This document shows, piece by piece, positions 1-6,648 of a stretch of DNA of 8,340 nucleotides (position 1 is its first letter; the number at the start of each line of letters is the position of its first letter). The DNA is from Prevotellaceae bacterium (lineage in GTDB: Bacteria > Bacteroidota > Bacteroidia > Bacteroidales > UBA932): positions 1 through 8,340 of the forward strand of contig JAIROQ010000014.1 in assembly GCA_031257455.1 (NCBI GenBank), written 5' to 3'. Below the pieces are notes generated by a model. The model was given only the letters and a program-made list of their open reading frames with translations, was not told the DNA's origin and did not search any database. Made by a program: the position numbers and the translations under genes.

Positions 1-128
1 AGCGTAGCGGAGCGAAGTCGAGGAATCTCCTGCGATGACCCACTGTCCTTCCCAAACGCCTTGCGTTGGGGAGTAGATTTCTCCACTTCGCGCGCTCATT
101 CTTCGCGCGCTCCGGTCGAAATGACGGC
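1..128. repeat. Dispersed-type imperfect inverted repeat
   Basis: This non-coding stretch has two arms. The left arm (about 9-27, GAGCGAAGTCGAGGAATC) resembles the reverse complement of the right arm (about 76-97). The right arm carries a perfect 12-base direct duplication, CTTCGCGCGCTC, at 86-97 and 101-112. Between the arms is a small hairpin, CCCAA(A)CG at 51-58 pairing with CGTTGGG at 64-70. The pattern (AGATTTCTCC, GGTCGAAATGACGG) looks like the short dispersed repeats common in Bacteroidota intergenic DNA. That family link is from memory; only the symmetry is seen directly. No ORF or RNA gene is recognised here. Confidence 0.6.
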
Positions 129-131
129 TTA

Positions 132-274
132 GTTGAAAATTGAAAGTGGAAAATTGAAAATGGCGGCAGGCGCACTGTCGAATATCGAGTATCGAAAATC
201 GAATATCGAAAAGTCGTCTGTCGAATATCGAGTATCGAAAAATCGCAAATCGAATATCGAAAAGTCGAGTATCG
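132..274. repeat. Degenerate word-repeat array before yifB
   Basis: Two simple repeats lie end to end. Positions 132-161 are built on the word TTGAAAAT/TTGAAAGT. Positions 178-274 repeat TCGAATATCGA, TCGAGTATCGA and TCGAAAAG: one 20-base block starts at 178 and again at 221, and a second 18-base block starts at 199 and again at 250. The array is open in the yifB frame from 133, where it would encode a repetitive SNIEYRKSNIEKSS peptide. That reading is an artefact: the peptide follows the DNA repeat, and the conserved YifB start is at 355. Confidence 0.75.
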
Positions 275-324
275 CAAAGAAGCTCCGCTATTCCTCATTT
301 TTCCTGAATTACCTTATTTTTTCT

Positions 325-332
325 TATCTTTG
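325..332 (+). promoter_or_regulatory. Bacteroidota -7 box (TATCTTTG) for yifB
   Basis: TATCTTTG matches the Bacteroidota -7 consensus TAnnTTTG. It lies 22 bases before the yifB ATG and just after the word repeats, so transcription would start near 338-340 with a short leader. No TTTG or TTG is seen at the expected -33 position (about 302-305), so only half of the promoter is supported. Confidence 0.5.
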
Positions 333-354
333 CCGTTGTTCAAACGATACAACC

Positions 355-1893
355 ATGTTGGTAAAAACATTTGGAAGCGCATGTTATGGTGTCAAAGCCA
401 TTACAATAACCATAGAAGTGGACGCTTCACCGGGTTTTGGCTTTTCTATGGTCGGGTTGCCCGACAATGCAGTGAAAGAAAGCCAGCAGCGAATCAGCAC
501 TGCCTTACAAACTATCGGGCTACGGATGCCCGGCCGCAAAATAGTCATCAATATGGCGCCTGCCGATATCCGTAAAGAAGGCTCGGCGTATGACCTGCCG
601 CTGGCTGTCGGTATGCTGGCGGCATCGGAACAGTTGAATCCCGGACAGGTGGGGCGGTATGTGTTAATGGGCGAGTTGTCGCTTGACGGGTTTTTACGCC
701 CTATTGCCGGCGCATTGCCCATTGCCATTCAGGCGCGGAGCGAGGGATTTCAGGGATTTATCCTGCCTAAGGAAAATGCGCGTGAAGCGGCGGTAGTAAA
801 TAAACTGGACGTCTATGGCGTGGACACCCTGCAGGAAGTAATTGATTTCTTCAATGGCGCAGGCACGTTGCAGCCGTTGGCTGTAAACACGCGTGAAGAA
901 TTTGCCCGGCAATCCATCGCCTGCGATGTAGATTTTTCGGACGTAAAAGGACAGGAAAATGTGAAGCGGGCTTTGGAAATAGCCGCTGCCGGCGGGCATA
1001 ATATGATTATGATAGGGCCGCCGGGCGCGGGAAAAACAATGCTCGCAAAACGGCTGCCGACTATTCTTCCGCCGCTGTCGCTGCAGGAAGCGTTGGAGAC
1101 AACCAAAATCCATTCGGTCGCCGGGAAATTAGGGAAAAATACCGGATTGATTTCACAACGTCCTTTCCGTTCGCCGCACCATACTATTTCCAACGTGGGA
1201 TTAGTGGGCGGCGGCAGCAATCCGCAACCGGGTGAAATTTCACTGGCGCATAACGGCGTGCTGTTCCTTGACGAGTTGCCGGAATTTCAACGGACGGTGC
1301 TGGAAGTAATGCGGCAGCCGTTGGAAGACCGCGAAATTACGGTGTCGCGTGCAAAATATTCGGTGGATTACCCGGCCAATTTCATGCTGGTGGCTTCGAT
1401 GAATCCTTGCCCCTGCGGCAACTACAATCATCCCGAGAAGAAATGCCTTTGCCCGCCGGGCGCGGTGCAAAAGTACTTGGGACGCCTGTCGGGGCCATTG
1501 CTCGACCGCATAGACATACACATTGAAATCGTGCCTGTGCCGTTTGCCAAGCTGTCGGAAATGGAAGCGGCGGAAAACAGCGCGGCAGTGCGCGGGCGCG
1601 TCATCCGTGCGCGGCAGGTGCAGGAACGCCGGTTTGCCGCAGAGCCCGGCATTCACAATAATGCCATGATGCCGGCGCGTTTGTTGAAAAAATACTGCGT
1701 CCTGAACAGCGAGTGCAGCGTCCTGCTGAAACACGCGATGGAACGCATGGGGCTTTCCGCCCGCGCCTATGACCGTATTTTGAAAGTATCGCGTACCATC
1801 GCCGACCTTGACGGCGCAGAAAACCTGTCTCCCGAACACCTGGCGGAAGCCATCCAATACCGCAGCCTGGACCGCGAAGGATGGGCCGGGTAA
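355..1893 (+). CDS. yifB: YifB/ComM family Mg-chelatase-like AAA+ ATPase
   Basis: The 512-residue protein begins MLVKTFGSACYGV, the usual start of this family. An open frame reaches back to 133, but that part is only translated repeat DNA. Residues about 1-180 form the N-terminal Lon-protease-like (ChlI) domain. The AAA+ core has Walker A GPPGAGKT at 221-228, Walker B LFLDE at 303-307 and the family-typical QRPFRSPHHT at 268-277. Next come the cysteine pairs C352/C354 and C364/C366 (CPCG...CLC, probably metal-binding) and LSGPLLDRIDIHIE near 378-391 with a probable arginine finger at R385. The C-terminal Mg-chelatase helical domain runs to the end. Known of the family: ComM is a hexameric helicase that promotes branch migration during natural transformation. 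YifB proteins are widespread outside competent bacteria, so the role here is uncertain. All motifs look intact, and a TATCTTTG box lies just upstream. Confidence 0.93.
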   Translation: MLVKTFGSACYGVKAITITIEVDASPGFGFSMVGLPDNAVKESQQRISTALQTIGLRMPGRKIVINMAPADIRKEGSAYDLPLAVGMLAASEQLNPGQVGRYVLMGELSLDGFLRPIAGALPIAIQARSEGFQGFILPKENAREAAVVNKLDVYGVDTLQEVIDFFNGAGTLQPLAVNTREEFARQSIACDVDFSDVKGQENVKRALEIAAAGGHNMIMIGPPGAGKTMLAKRLPTILPPLSLQEALETTKIHSVAGKLGKNTGLISQRPFRSPHHTISNVGLVGGGSNPQPGEISLAHNGVLFLDELPEFQRTVLEVMRQPLEDREITVSRAKYSVDYPANFMLVASMNPCPCGNYNHPEKKCLCPPGAVQKYLGRLSGPLLDRIDIHIEIVPVPFAKLSEMEAAENSAAVRGRVIRARQVQERRFAAEPGIHNNAMMPARLLKKYCVLNSECSVLLKHAMERMGLSARAYDRILKVSRTIADLDGAENLSPEHLAEAIQYRSLDREGWAG

Positions 1894-1967
1894 AATGAAA
1901 AGTTAAAAACGAAGAGTTAAGAATGCTAACGCCAGAGTTAGCCATTAACAATCAGAAATTAGGAATT
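1894..1967. repeat. A/T-rich word repeat with hairpin between yifB and porW
   Basis: The 74-base spacer consists of AAAAGTTAAAAA / AGAGTTAAGAA / ATTAGGAATTATGAA words of the kind found before other genes in this window. It contains a two-part hairpin: GTTAA at 1916-1920 pairs with TTAAC at 1945-1949, and GCTAAC at 1925-1930 pairs with GTTAGC at 1937-1942 around a GCCAGA loop. No T-run follows, so it is not a standard terminator, and no promoter box is seen. Its end, AATTATGAA, supplies the porW start codon. Confidence 0.5.
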
Positions 1968-4691
1968 ATGAATACCGGCGACTGCCAAACCAGCAAACAA
2001 CAATCAACAACCGGCCGTTTGACGGCTTATTACGTCCGTTTTGGAAGTAAGGGAATTTTTATAACCGTCCTGCTATCGCTGTGCGCAGCGGGATGTTCCA
2101 CCAAAAAAAATACATGGGCGTCCCGTGCTTACCATAATGTAACGTCAGAATTCAACGTGAAATTCAACGGCAACGAAAACTTCAAGGAAGGCGTACGGAA
2201 AGCCGACCGGTACACGCCGGAAGAATATGAACAGCTACCGCCGGTGTTTTCCTACGCCCACAAGGATATTCCCGGCATAGTGTCGGGTGAAATGGACCGC
2301 ACCATAGAAAAATGCGAAAAATTAATCCTCAAACATTCTATCACCGCAAAGCCGGCGAAGAAGCCGGACAGCAAGGCCAGCCGGAAAGAACGGGATTTCT
2401 ATAACCGGAAAGAATTTAATTCGGTGGTGGACGATGCTTACCTCCTTAGCGGGAAAGCCCATTTATACCTGCACGAATACGACAAGGCCATACTGGTTTT
2501 TGAACACCTCTTAACGGAATACCCGAAATCGTCTTCCGCACCGGAAGCGCGGATACGCCTTGCCGCCGCCCTCATCCATACCAATGATCCGGAACGCGCG
2601 GAAGCGCTCCTGGACGCCGCCGGGAAAGAAAAGAAATCGCTGTCCAAAAAATTAATTACTCTCATGGACGCTACTTATGCCGTATGGTATATCCAACAAA
2701 AAAACTACCGCCAGGCCGCTATCCACCTGGAAAACGCCCTGAAGCAGGAAACAAAAAAAGGCATTAAACTCCGGTATTATTTTATCATGGCGGAACTCTA
2801 CAGCCAAATCAACGACTACGACAAAGCGACTGCCTGCCTGAATAAAGTTATACAGTCGAACCCGTCCTACAGCGTGGCGTTTGCGGCGCAAATGCGCAAA
2901 GCGGCGCTCTACAACCCGGATGCAAAGGATACGCGCCTGAAAGAAGAATTGCTCCGGATGCTGGATGACGAGAAAAATCAAGAATACCGCGACCAGGTGT
3001 ATTTTTCGCTTGCGCAGGTGGAACACCGATCGGGGAATGATACCCTCGCGATGGAGTACCTGAAAAAATCCATTGCCGCAGAAAGCAGCAATGAACACCA
3101 GAAAGCGTTGGCCTATATTATGCACGCCCATTACGCTTATGCCTACAAGCAATTCCCCGAAGCCTATGCCGCCTACAAGGAAGCGCTGACGCGGCTTTCT
3201 AACGACTATCCGCATTATGACTCGCTCGAAAGAACCGCCAATGGGCTACAGCGGCTGGCTGAAAACACGGCTATCATCCGGCGCGAAGACAGCCTGCAAC
3301 GCATCGCGAAAATGCCCGCCGAAGAACGGAATAAATGGATTGCCGGCATCATCGCGGAAATTACGGCGGCAGAAGAACAGCAGCGGCAACAACAACGGCA
3401 ACAACAATACTTCATGTACCAGGAAGAATACAGCCGTAGCGCAGGACAACAGGACGCCAAAAGCAATTCGTGGTACTTCTATAATGTATCGTCTGTCAAT
3501 TCGGGATTGTCATCGTTCAATATGCGCTGGGGGAAACGGAAGCTGGAAGACAATTGGCGGCGCAGGAATAAACAGGAAATGTCATTCGCCGCGCCGGAAG
3601 AAAATAAAACCGCCAATGACGGCACGCCCGAACTGTCCAACAAATCGGCCGAATACTATACCCGCGACCTGCCTCTCACGCCCGAAGCAATGGCGGCGTC
3701 TGACGAACGGTGGAGCAATGCGCTGTTCCGTCTGGGCGAGGCATACAAAGACGATGTCCACGAGCCGCTGCCGGCCATTGCCACTTTCCGCACCCTGGAC
3801 AGCCGCTTTCCGCAAAACGACAACCGCGCTTCGGTATATTACTATTTATACAGCCTCTATACCGAAACGCATAAACCCGACAGCGCCGGCTATTATAAAG
3901 AACTCTTGATAGCCAACTATCCGAAAACGCCGCTGGCGCAACAGCTGACCAACCCGAACTATTTCGCGGAACAGCAAGCGGAAAAAGCGGCTATGGATGC
4001 ACAGTACGAAAAAGTATTTGAAGCCTACAATGCCCAACGCTACGCCGAAGCCGGCGCACTGGCGCAGCAGATGACCGAACGGTTTCCCAACAGCTTATTG
4101 CAGCCGCAACTGGAATTTATCCGGGCGGTAAGCGCCGGAGACGGCGGAAACATTGCCGCCTATAAAAGCGCCCTGGCGGCGGTGGTAAACCAGTATCCCT
4201 CGTCTGACGTGGCCAAGACCGCCGCCGAAATGATTGCCCTGCTCGAAAAACAGGAATTGCAATATACGCCGCCGCCGGACAAACCCGGCGCTACTGCTCC
4301 TGCTCCTGCGCCGGTAACGCCGGCAGCGGCTACGCCCTACCTGTTTTCCGACAAGGAACACTACGCCGGCGTGATTTGCGAAAACACAAAAGATACGGCG
4401 GCCTTGCTCTTTGCCTTTGAAATCTACAATGCCGACACCTATATCGAGAAAAACCTCGAAACGGAGATTTATAAAATCGGGGAAAACTATGTGATGACGG
4501 CCATACGCGCCTTCCCCACGCTTGGCGAGGCAAAAATCTATATGGACGGATTGCAACAGCACGCCGCACTGGAAAAATTCCCGCCGCAGGAGTACCGGAA
4601 AGTACTTATAACCCCCGAAAATTTAAACCTGTTAATACAGTCGAAAGACATTGCAGCTTACTTGAATTTCTTTACAAAAAATTATTTATAA
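1968..4691 (+). CDS. porW: T9SS periplasmic lipoprotein PorW/SprE (TPR protein)
   Basis: The 907-residue protein is a probable lipoprotein: a hydrophobic segment at about 29-42 ends in a lipobox-like AAGC with Cys43. The following residues, STKKN, lack the acidic surface-export signal, which suits a periplasm-facing location. Family hallmarks are visible: an N-terminal NTWASRAYHNVTSEFNVKFN region, tetratricopeptide-type helices (for example about 153-203, 267-301 and 341-408), a Gln-rich stretch at about 469-480, WYFYN at 502-506 and WGKRKLEDNWRRRNK at 521-535. A Pro/Ala linker (about 767-794) leads to a conserved C-terminal domain. Known of the family: PorW (Porphyromonas) and SprE (Flavobacterium) are needed for type IX secretion, and SprE also for gliding; PorW interacts with the periplasmic PorK/PorN ring. 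ATG 1968 is chosen because an earlier in-frame ATG at 1923 lies in repeat DNA. The 28 or so polar residues before the hydrophobic core are unusually long, and a TTG at 2019 is an alternative start. tsaE follows after two bases. Confidence 0.9.
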   Translation: MNTGDCQTSKQQSTTGRLTAYYVRFGSKGIFITVLLSLCAAGCSTKKNTWASRAYHNVTSEFNVKFNGNENFKEGVRKADRYTPEEYEQLPPVFSYAHKDIPGIVSGEMDRTIEKCEKLILKHSITAKPAKKPDSKASRKERDFYNRKEFNSVVDDAYLLSGKAHLYLHEYDKAILVFEHLLTEYPKSSSAPEARIRLAAALIHTNDPERAEALLDAAGKEKKSLSKKLITLMDATYAVWYIQQKNYRQAAIHLENALKQETKKGIKLRYYFIMAELYSQINDYDKATACLNKVIQSNPSYSVAFAAQMRKAALYNPDAKDTRLKEELLRMLDDEKNQEYRDQVYFSLAQVEHRSGNDTLAMEYLKKSIAAESSNEHQKALAYIMHAHYAYAYKQFPEAYAAYKEALTRLSNDYPHYDSLERTANGLQRLAENTAIIRREDSLQRIAKMPAEERNKWIAGIIAEITAAEEQQRQQQRQQQYFMYQEEYSRSAGQQDAKSNSWYFYNVSSVNSGLSSFNMRWGKRKLEDNWRRRNKQEMSFAAPEENKTANDGTPELSNKSAEYYTRDLPLTPEAMAASDERWSNALFRLGEAYKDDVHEPLPAIATFRTLDSRFPQNDNRASVYYYLYSLYTETHKPDSAGYYKELLIANYPKTPLAQQLTNPNYFAEQQAEKAAMDAQYEKVFEAYNAQRYAEAGALAQQMTERFPNSLLQPQLEFIRAVSAGDGGNIAAYKSALAAVVNQYPSSDVAKTAAEMIALLEKQELQYTPPPDKPGATAPAPAPVTPAAATPYLFSDKEHYAGVICENTKDTAALLFAFEIYNADTYIEKNLETEIYKIGENYVMTAIRAFPTLGEAKIYMDGLQQHAALEKFPPQEYRKVLITPENLNLLIQSKDIAAYLNFFTKNYL

Positions 4692-4693
4692 TC

Positions 4694-5104
4694 ATGAATA
4701 TTTCCATTTCCGGATTAGAAGACCTGCCGCTGGCAGCCAAAGCCCTGTTGCCGGCTTTGCAACACACGAAAGTAATGGCTTTCCACGGCGAAATGGGCAT
4801 CGGGAAAACCACGTTGATAAAAACACTCTGCCAAATGCTCGGCGCTGCCGGCACAGTGAACAGCCCGTCCTTTGCGCTCGTCAACGAATACCGCGACAGC
4901 GAAGAAACGCCGGTCTATCATTTCGATTTTTACCGTATCCAAGACATCAGTGAAGCCTATGACTTGGGATACGAAGAATATTTTTACGGCGGACATATAT
5001 GCCTTGTCGAATGGCCTGAAAAAATACTGACCCTCCTGCCGCCCGATACGCTCCACGTGTACCTGTATTTTGCAAAAGACGGCCGCCGGATTGTCCGGTT
5101 TTAA
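4694..5104 (+). CDS. tsaE: TsaE, tRNA t6A-modification ATPase
   Basis: The 136-residue protein has the full TsaE signature: P-loop GEMGIGKTT at 32-40, SPSF at 57-60 (switch I region), YHFDFYR at 75-81, GYEEYF at 92-97 and VEWPEK at 105-110. Length is normal for the family. TsaE is a cytoplasmic P-loop ATPase that works with TsaD and TsaB, which are not in this window, to attach threonylcarbamoyl to A37 of ANN-decoding tRNAs. Only two bases separate the porW stop (4689-4691) from this ATG, so the two are probably one transcript with coupled translation. No separate promoter is seen. The gene looks complete. Confidence 0.94.
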   Translation: MNISISGLEDLPLAAKALLPALQHTKVMAFHGEMGIGKTTLIKTLCQMLGAAGTVNSPSFALVNEYRDSEETPVYHFDFYRIQDISEAYDLGYEEYFYGGHICLVEWPEKILTLLPPDTLHVYLYFAKDGRRIVRF

Positions 5105-5128
5105 CAGGAAAATTCCAGAAATAAACAA

Positions 5129-5136
5129 TATATTTG
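5129..5136 (+). promoter_or_regulatory. Bacteroidota -7 box (TATATTTG) for thioesterase
   Basis: TATATTTG matches TAnnTTTG exactly and lies 33 bases before the ATG at 5170, in the 65-base gap after tsaE. The predicted transcript would start near 5142. No TTTG is seen at the expected -33 position. The box contains the TTG at 5134 that could be mistaken for the start codon of the gene. Confidence 0.5.
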
Positions 5137-5169
5137 CAGAGAAATACTGTCCCATTAAAAAACATTTGC

Positions 5170-5928
5170 ATGGACGCCGCTCAAAAAATACTTGTGGAAG
5201 AATATACCGTACCCACTTACCATGTGGATTTCGACCGGAAAATAACTGCGCCGAGCCTCCTGTTATTATTGCAGGAAGCCGCATGGAAACACGCCAACCA
5301 ACATGGTTTCGGATATACCCGCCTGCAAGAGAAAGGCGCATTCTGGGTGTTGGCGAAACTGCGACTGGTCATGTACCGCTATCCGCAATGGCAGGATACA
5401 TTGCGCATCGAAACATGGGGAAAAGCGCCGGAACTGCTTACGGCTTTCCGCGACTTTGAAGGCTTCGACCGGGAAGGCAATAAACTTTTTGCCGCGACTT
5501 CGGCATGGCATATCCTGAGTATTTCCGGCAACCGCCCGCAATCAATGGAATTTTTCAAAAACGCCTTTCCCATTGCCGAAGGGAAACATGCTATCGAGGA
5601 AAAGCCCGCCAAAATCCCCGCCGTTACAAATCTGCAGCAGGCGTTACCGGCCGCCGTCCTCCCAAGCGACATCGACATGAACCTGCACGTGAACAATACG
5701 CGTTATGTGCAATGGATAATAGACCGCTTCGATTTCGATTTTCTACAGCAGCGCCGGTTAATGGAAATGGAAATAAATTTCCTGTCGCAGGCAAAAATGG
5801 GCGATAGCTATACCATTACTACCGACAACCTGTCCCCTAACGAATTTATTTCATCGGTACACTGCGGCGACTACCACAAAGAATTGGCACGGGTACGCAC
5901 CCGGTGGGAGAAAAAGGGTTTCCTGTAA
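5170..5928 (+). CDS. Acyl-ACP thioesterase (FatA/FatB-like double hotdog)
   Basis: The 252-residue protein hydrolyses acyl-ACP to free fatty acid and ACP in the cytoplasm, judged by family. The N-terminal hotdog half (about 8-130) has the characteristic YHVDF at 17-21, LLLLQEAAWKHA at 31-42 and WVLAKLRLVMYRYPQW at 59-74. The C-terminal half carries the strongly conserved active-site segment DIDMNLHVNNTRYVQWIID at 167-185, with D169, N171 and H173 as the expected catalytic residues. In plant FatB a Glu lies 34 residues after the His. Here that position is Q207 within EINFLSQAKMGD, so the Glu may be replaced (by-eye placement). ATG 5170 is chosen because the open frame back to 5134 uses a TTG inside a promoter box. 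The gene probably has its own promoter and no link to tsaE. Free fatty acids may serve lipid turnover or export; the substrate length cannot be told. Confidence 0.88.
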   Translation: MDAAQKILVEEYTVPTYHVDFDRKITAPSLLLLLQEAAWKHANQHGFGYTRLQEKGAFWVLAKLRLVMYRYPQWQDTLRIETWGKAPELLTAFRDFEGFDREGNKLFAATSAWHILSISGNRPQSMEFFKNAFPIAEGKHAIEEKPAKIPAVTNLQQALPAAVLPSDIDMNLHVNNTRYVQWIIDRFDFDFLQQRRLMEMEINFLSQAKMGDSYTITTDNLSPNEFISSVHCGDYHKELARVRTRWEKKGFL

Positions 5929-6062
5929 AATCCTGTATTCAGGCATATCGTTTAGTCAGCCGGCATAAACAAACCTGTCCCACAAGCGTAATCGGCATGG
6001 CAAGCCCCTTCGGAACTTTGAGAATTAAGAATTGGCTGCCAAAAATAAAATTTGCAAAACTG
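5929..6062. other. Intergenic, no gene supported
   Basis: Nothing coding is supported after the thioesterase stop. A weak stem, CCTG at 5932-5935 with CAGG at 5940-5943, is too short and lacks a T-run, so no terminator is called. At 6018-6034 a fragment, TTGAGAATTAAGAATTG, looks like a remnant of the A/T word repeats seen elsewhere. An open frame from 5904 to 6137 overlaps the thioesterase end and has no recognisable protein features. Confidence 0.5.
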
Positions 6063-6093
6063 TTTGCAGATAAAAAATATTGTTTTATATTTG
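6063..6093 (+). promoter_or_regulatory. Strong Bacteroidota-type promoter with no ORF
   Basis: A -33-like TTTG at 6063-6066 is followed after exactly 19 bases by a -7 box TATATTTG at 6086-6093, a full match to TAnnTTTG. This is the only place in the window where I see both boxes at the expected spacing. Transcription would start near 6098-6100. The next credible ORF begins at 6646, so the promoter points at the structured segment at 6168-6322 rather than directly at a protein gene. Confidence 0.6.
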
Positions 6094-6097
6094 TGCC

Positions 6098-6322
6098 GTT
6101 ATTATGCTTCTTTGACATTTTGAAATTGATATATTAAAAATATATCGCTTTAACTTTTATTCGACGAGATTTCTGGAATCAGGAAAATTTCAACTATCGG
6201 TGAATAATAAGTAAAAGCAACCCTGCCAAGAGTGGAAATGGGTTGTTGTACTTATTCCGATAGTGGGTTTTCCTGAACCTCAGAAATCAATATGTACAGC
6301 ACTCATTCCACTCTTGGTTTTT
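6098..6322 (+). ncRNA. Candidate structured non-coding RNA
   Basis: A rod-like imperfect hairpin can be paired by eye: 6168-6175 with 6281-6288 (8 bp), 6179-6187 with 6268-6276 (9 bp), 6193-6200 with 6257-6264 (8 bp), 6206-6213 with 6249-6256 (8 bp) and 6217-6223 with 6240-6246 (7 bp including a G-U). Small internal loops and a 5-base bulge (6201-6205) separate the helices. The 16-base apical loop holds CCAAGAGTGG (6226-6235), exactly complementary to CCACTCTTGG at 6308-6317, which is followed by TTTTT (6318-6322). A small AU hairpin, GATATAT/ATATATC, lies at 6128-6146. The 5' end is set by the promoter at 6063-6093, or by a weaker one (TTG 6126-6128, TAACTTTT 6151-6158) that would start beside the closing stem. 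Possible identities are a 6S-like RNA or the Bacteroidales-1 motif, a leader or attenuator, or a decayed mobile-element end. The structure is seen; transcription and function are inferred. Confidence 0.45.
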
Positions 6323-6553
6323 CAGTGGCATAAGGACAAAATCATAGTAAAAGTTGAAGAAATGAATTGTAGAAAGTATTCAATAGAACATTCTGCAATC
6401 ATTGGCAGCGAATAAAAATTCGTAGCAGGGGTGTTTTTTAGATTACGCGGATTTATGCGGATTACGTGGACATAGTGCGGAATGAGGGATTGTTTTGATG
6501 AGTGTTTGTTTGGGGATAAATTAAGTGCAAAGCAATCCCGAAACCGCAAAAGA
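6323..6553. other. Intergenic A/T-rich stretch with one short repeat
   Basis: I see no supported gene. At 6441-6467 is GATTACGCGGATTTATGCGG followed by ATTACGT, which holds two forms of the word ATTACGCGGAT. The same word occurs inverted at 6973-6985. A minus-strand open frame (6322-6603) crosses the repeats, shows no recognisable protein features and is not accepted. Confidence 0.5.
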
Positions 6554-6581
6554 GGTATGAAGTATGAGGTATGAAGTATGA
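6554..6581. repeat. Perfect 14-base tandem duplication
   Basis: GGTATGAAGTATGA occurs twice in tandem (6554-6567 and 6568-6581) without mismatch. Each unit is itself built from the seven-base word GTATGAR, so it looks like slipped-strand expansion. It lies 65 bases before the lipoprotein start codon. Confidence 0.8.
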
Positions 6582-6592
6582 GCGCTGACGCC

Positions 6593-6648
6593 AAATTAAA
6601 CAATTAAACAAATAAACAATTCAACAATTCAACAAATAAACAATTATG
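6593..6648 (+). repeat. Octamer array running into a start codon
   Basis: Six eight-base units, AAATTAAA, CAATTAAA, CAAATAAA, CAATTCAA, CAATTCAA and CAAATAAA, fill 6593-6640. They are followed by CAATTATG, whose last three bases are the ATG of the lipoprotein gene. This takes the place of a Shine-Dalgarno site; A-rich leaders are known to favour initiation in Bacteroidota. The array may be part of a dispersed repeat, since AATTATGAA also begins porW and the gene at 7028. Confidence 0.65.

Noticed and set aside
133..354. N-terminal extension of the YifB ORF
   Set aside because: It is translated repeat DNA, contains the -7 box, and the family starts at MLVKTFG.
1240..1857. 205-residue minus-strand ORF opposite yifB
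   Set aside because: It is antisense to conserved AAA+ motifs, has low-complexity composition and shows no protein family pattern.
3217..3909. 230-residue plus-strand ORF inside porW
   Set aside because: It overlaps a well-conserved porW region in another frame; its composition is a frame-shifted shadow with no recognisable domain.
5134..5169. TTG start giving a 264-residue thioesterase
   Set aside because: The TTG is part of the TATATTTG promoter box. ATG 5170 gives the normal family start.
5932..5943. Rho-independent terminator after the thioesterase gene
   Set aside because: The stem is four base pairs and no T-run follows.
6168..6322. Retron msr-msd or integron attC site
   Set aside because: No reverse transcriptase or integrase is in the window and no attC core sites are clear. 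It is kept only as an unassigned structured RNA.
6322..6603. 93-residue minus-strand ORF
   Set aside because: It runs through the tandem and word repeats and has no recognisable features.
6593..6648. CRISPR-like array
   Set aside because: Units are eight bases with no spacers, and no cas genes are present; this is a simple tandem repeat.
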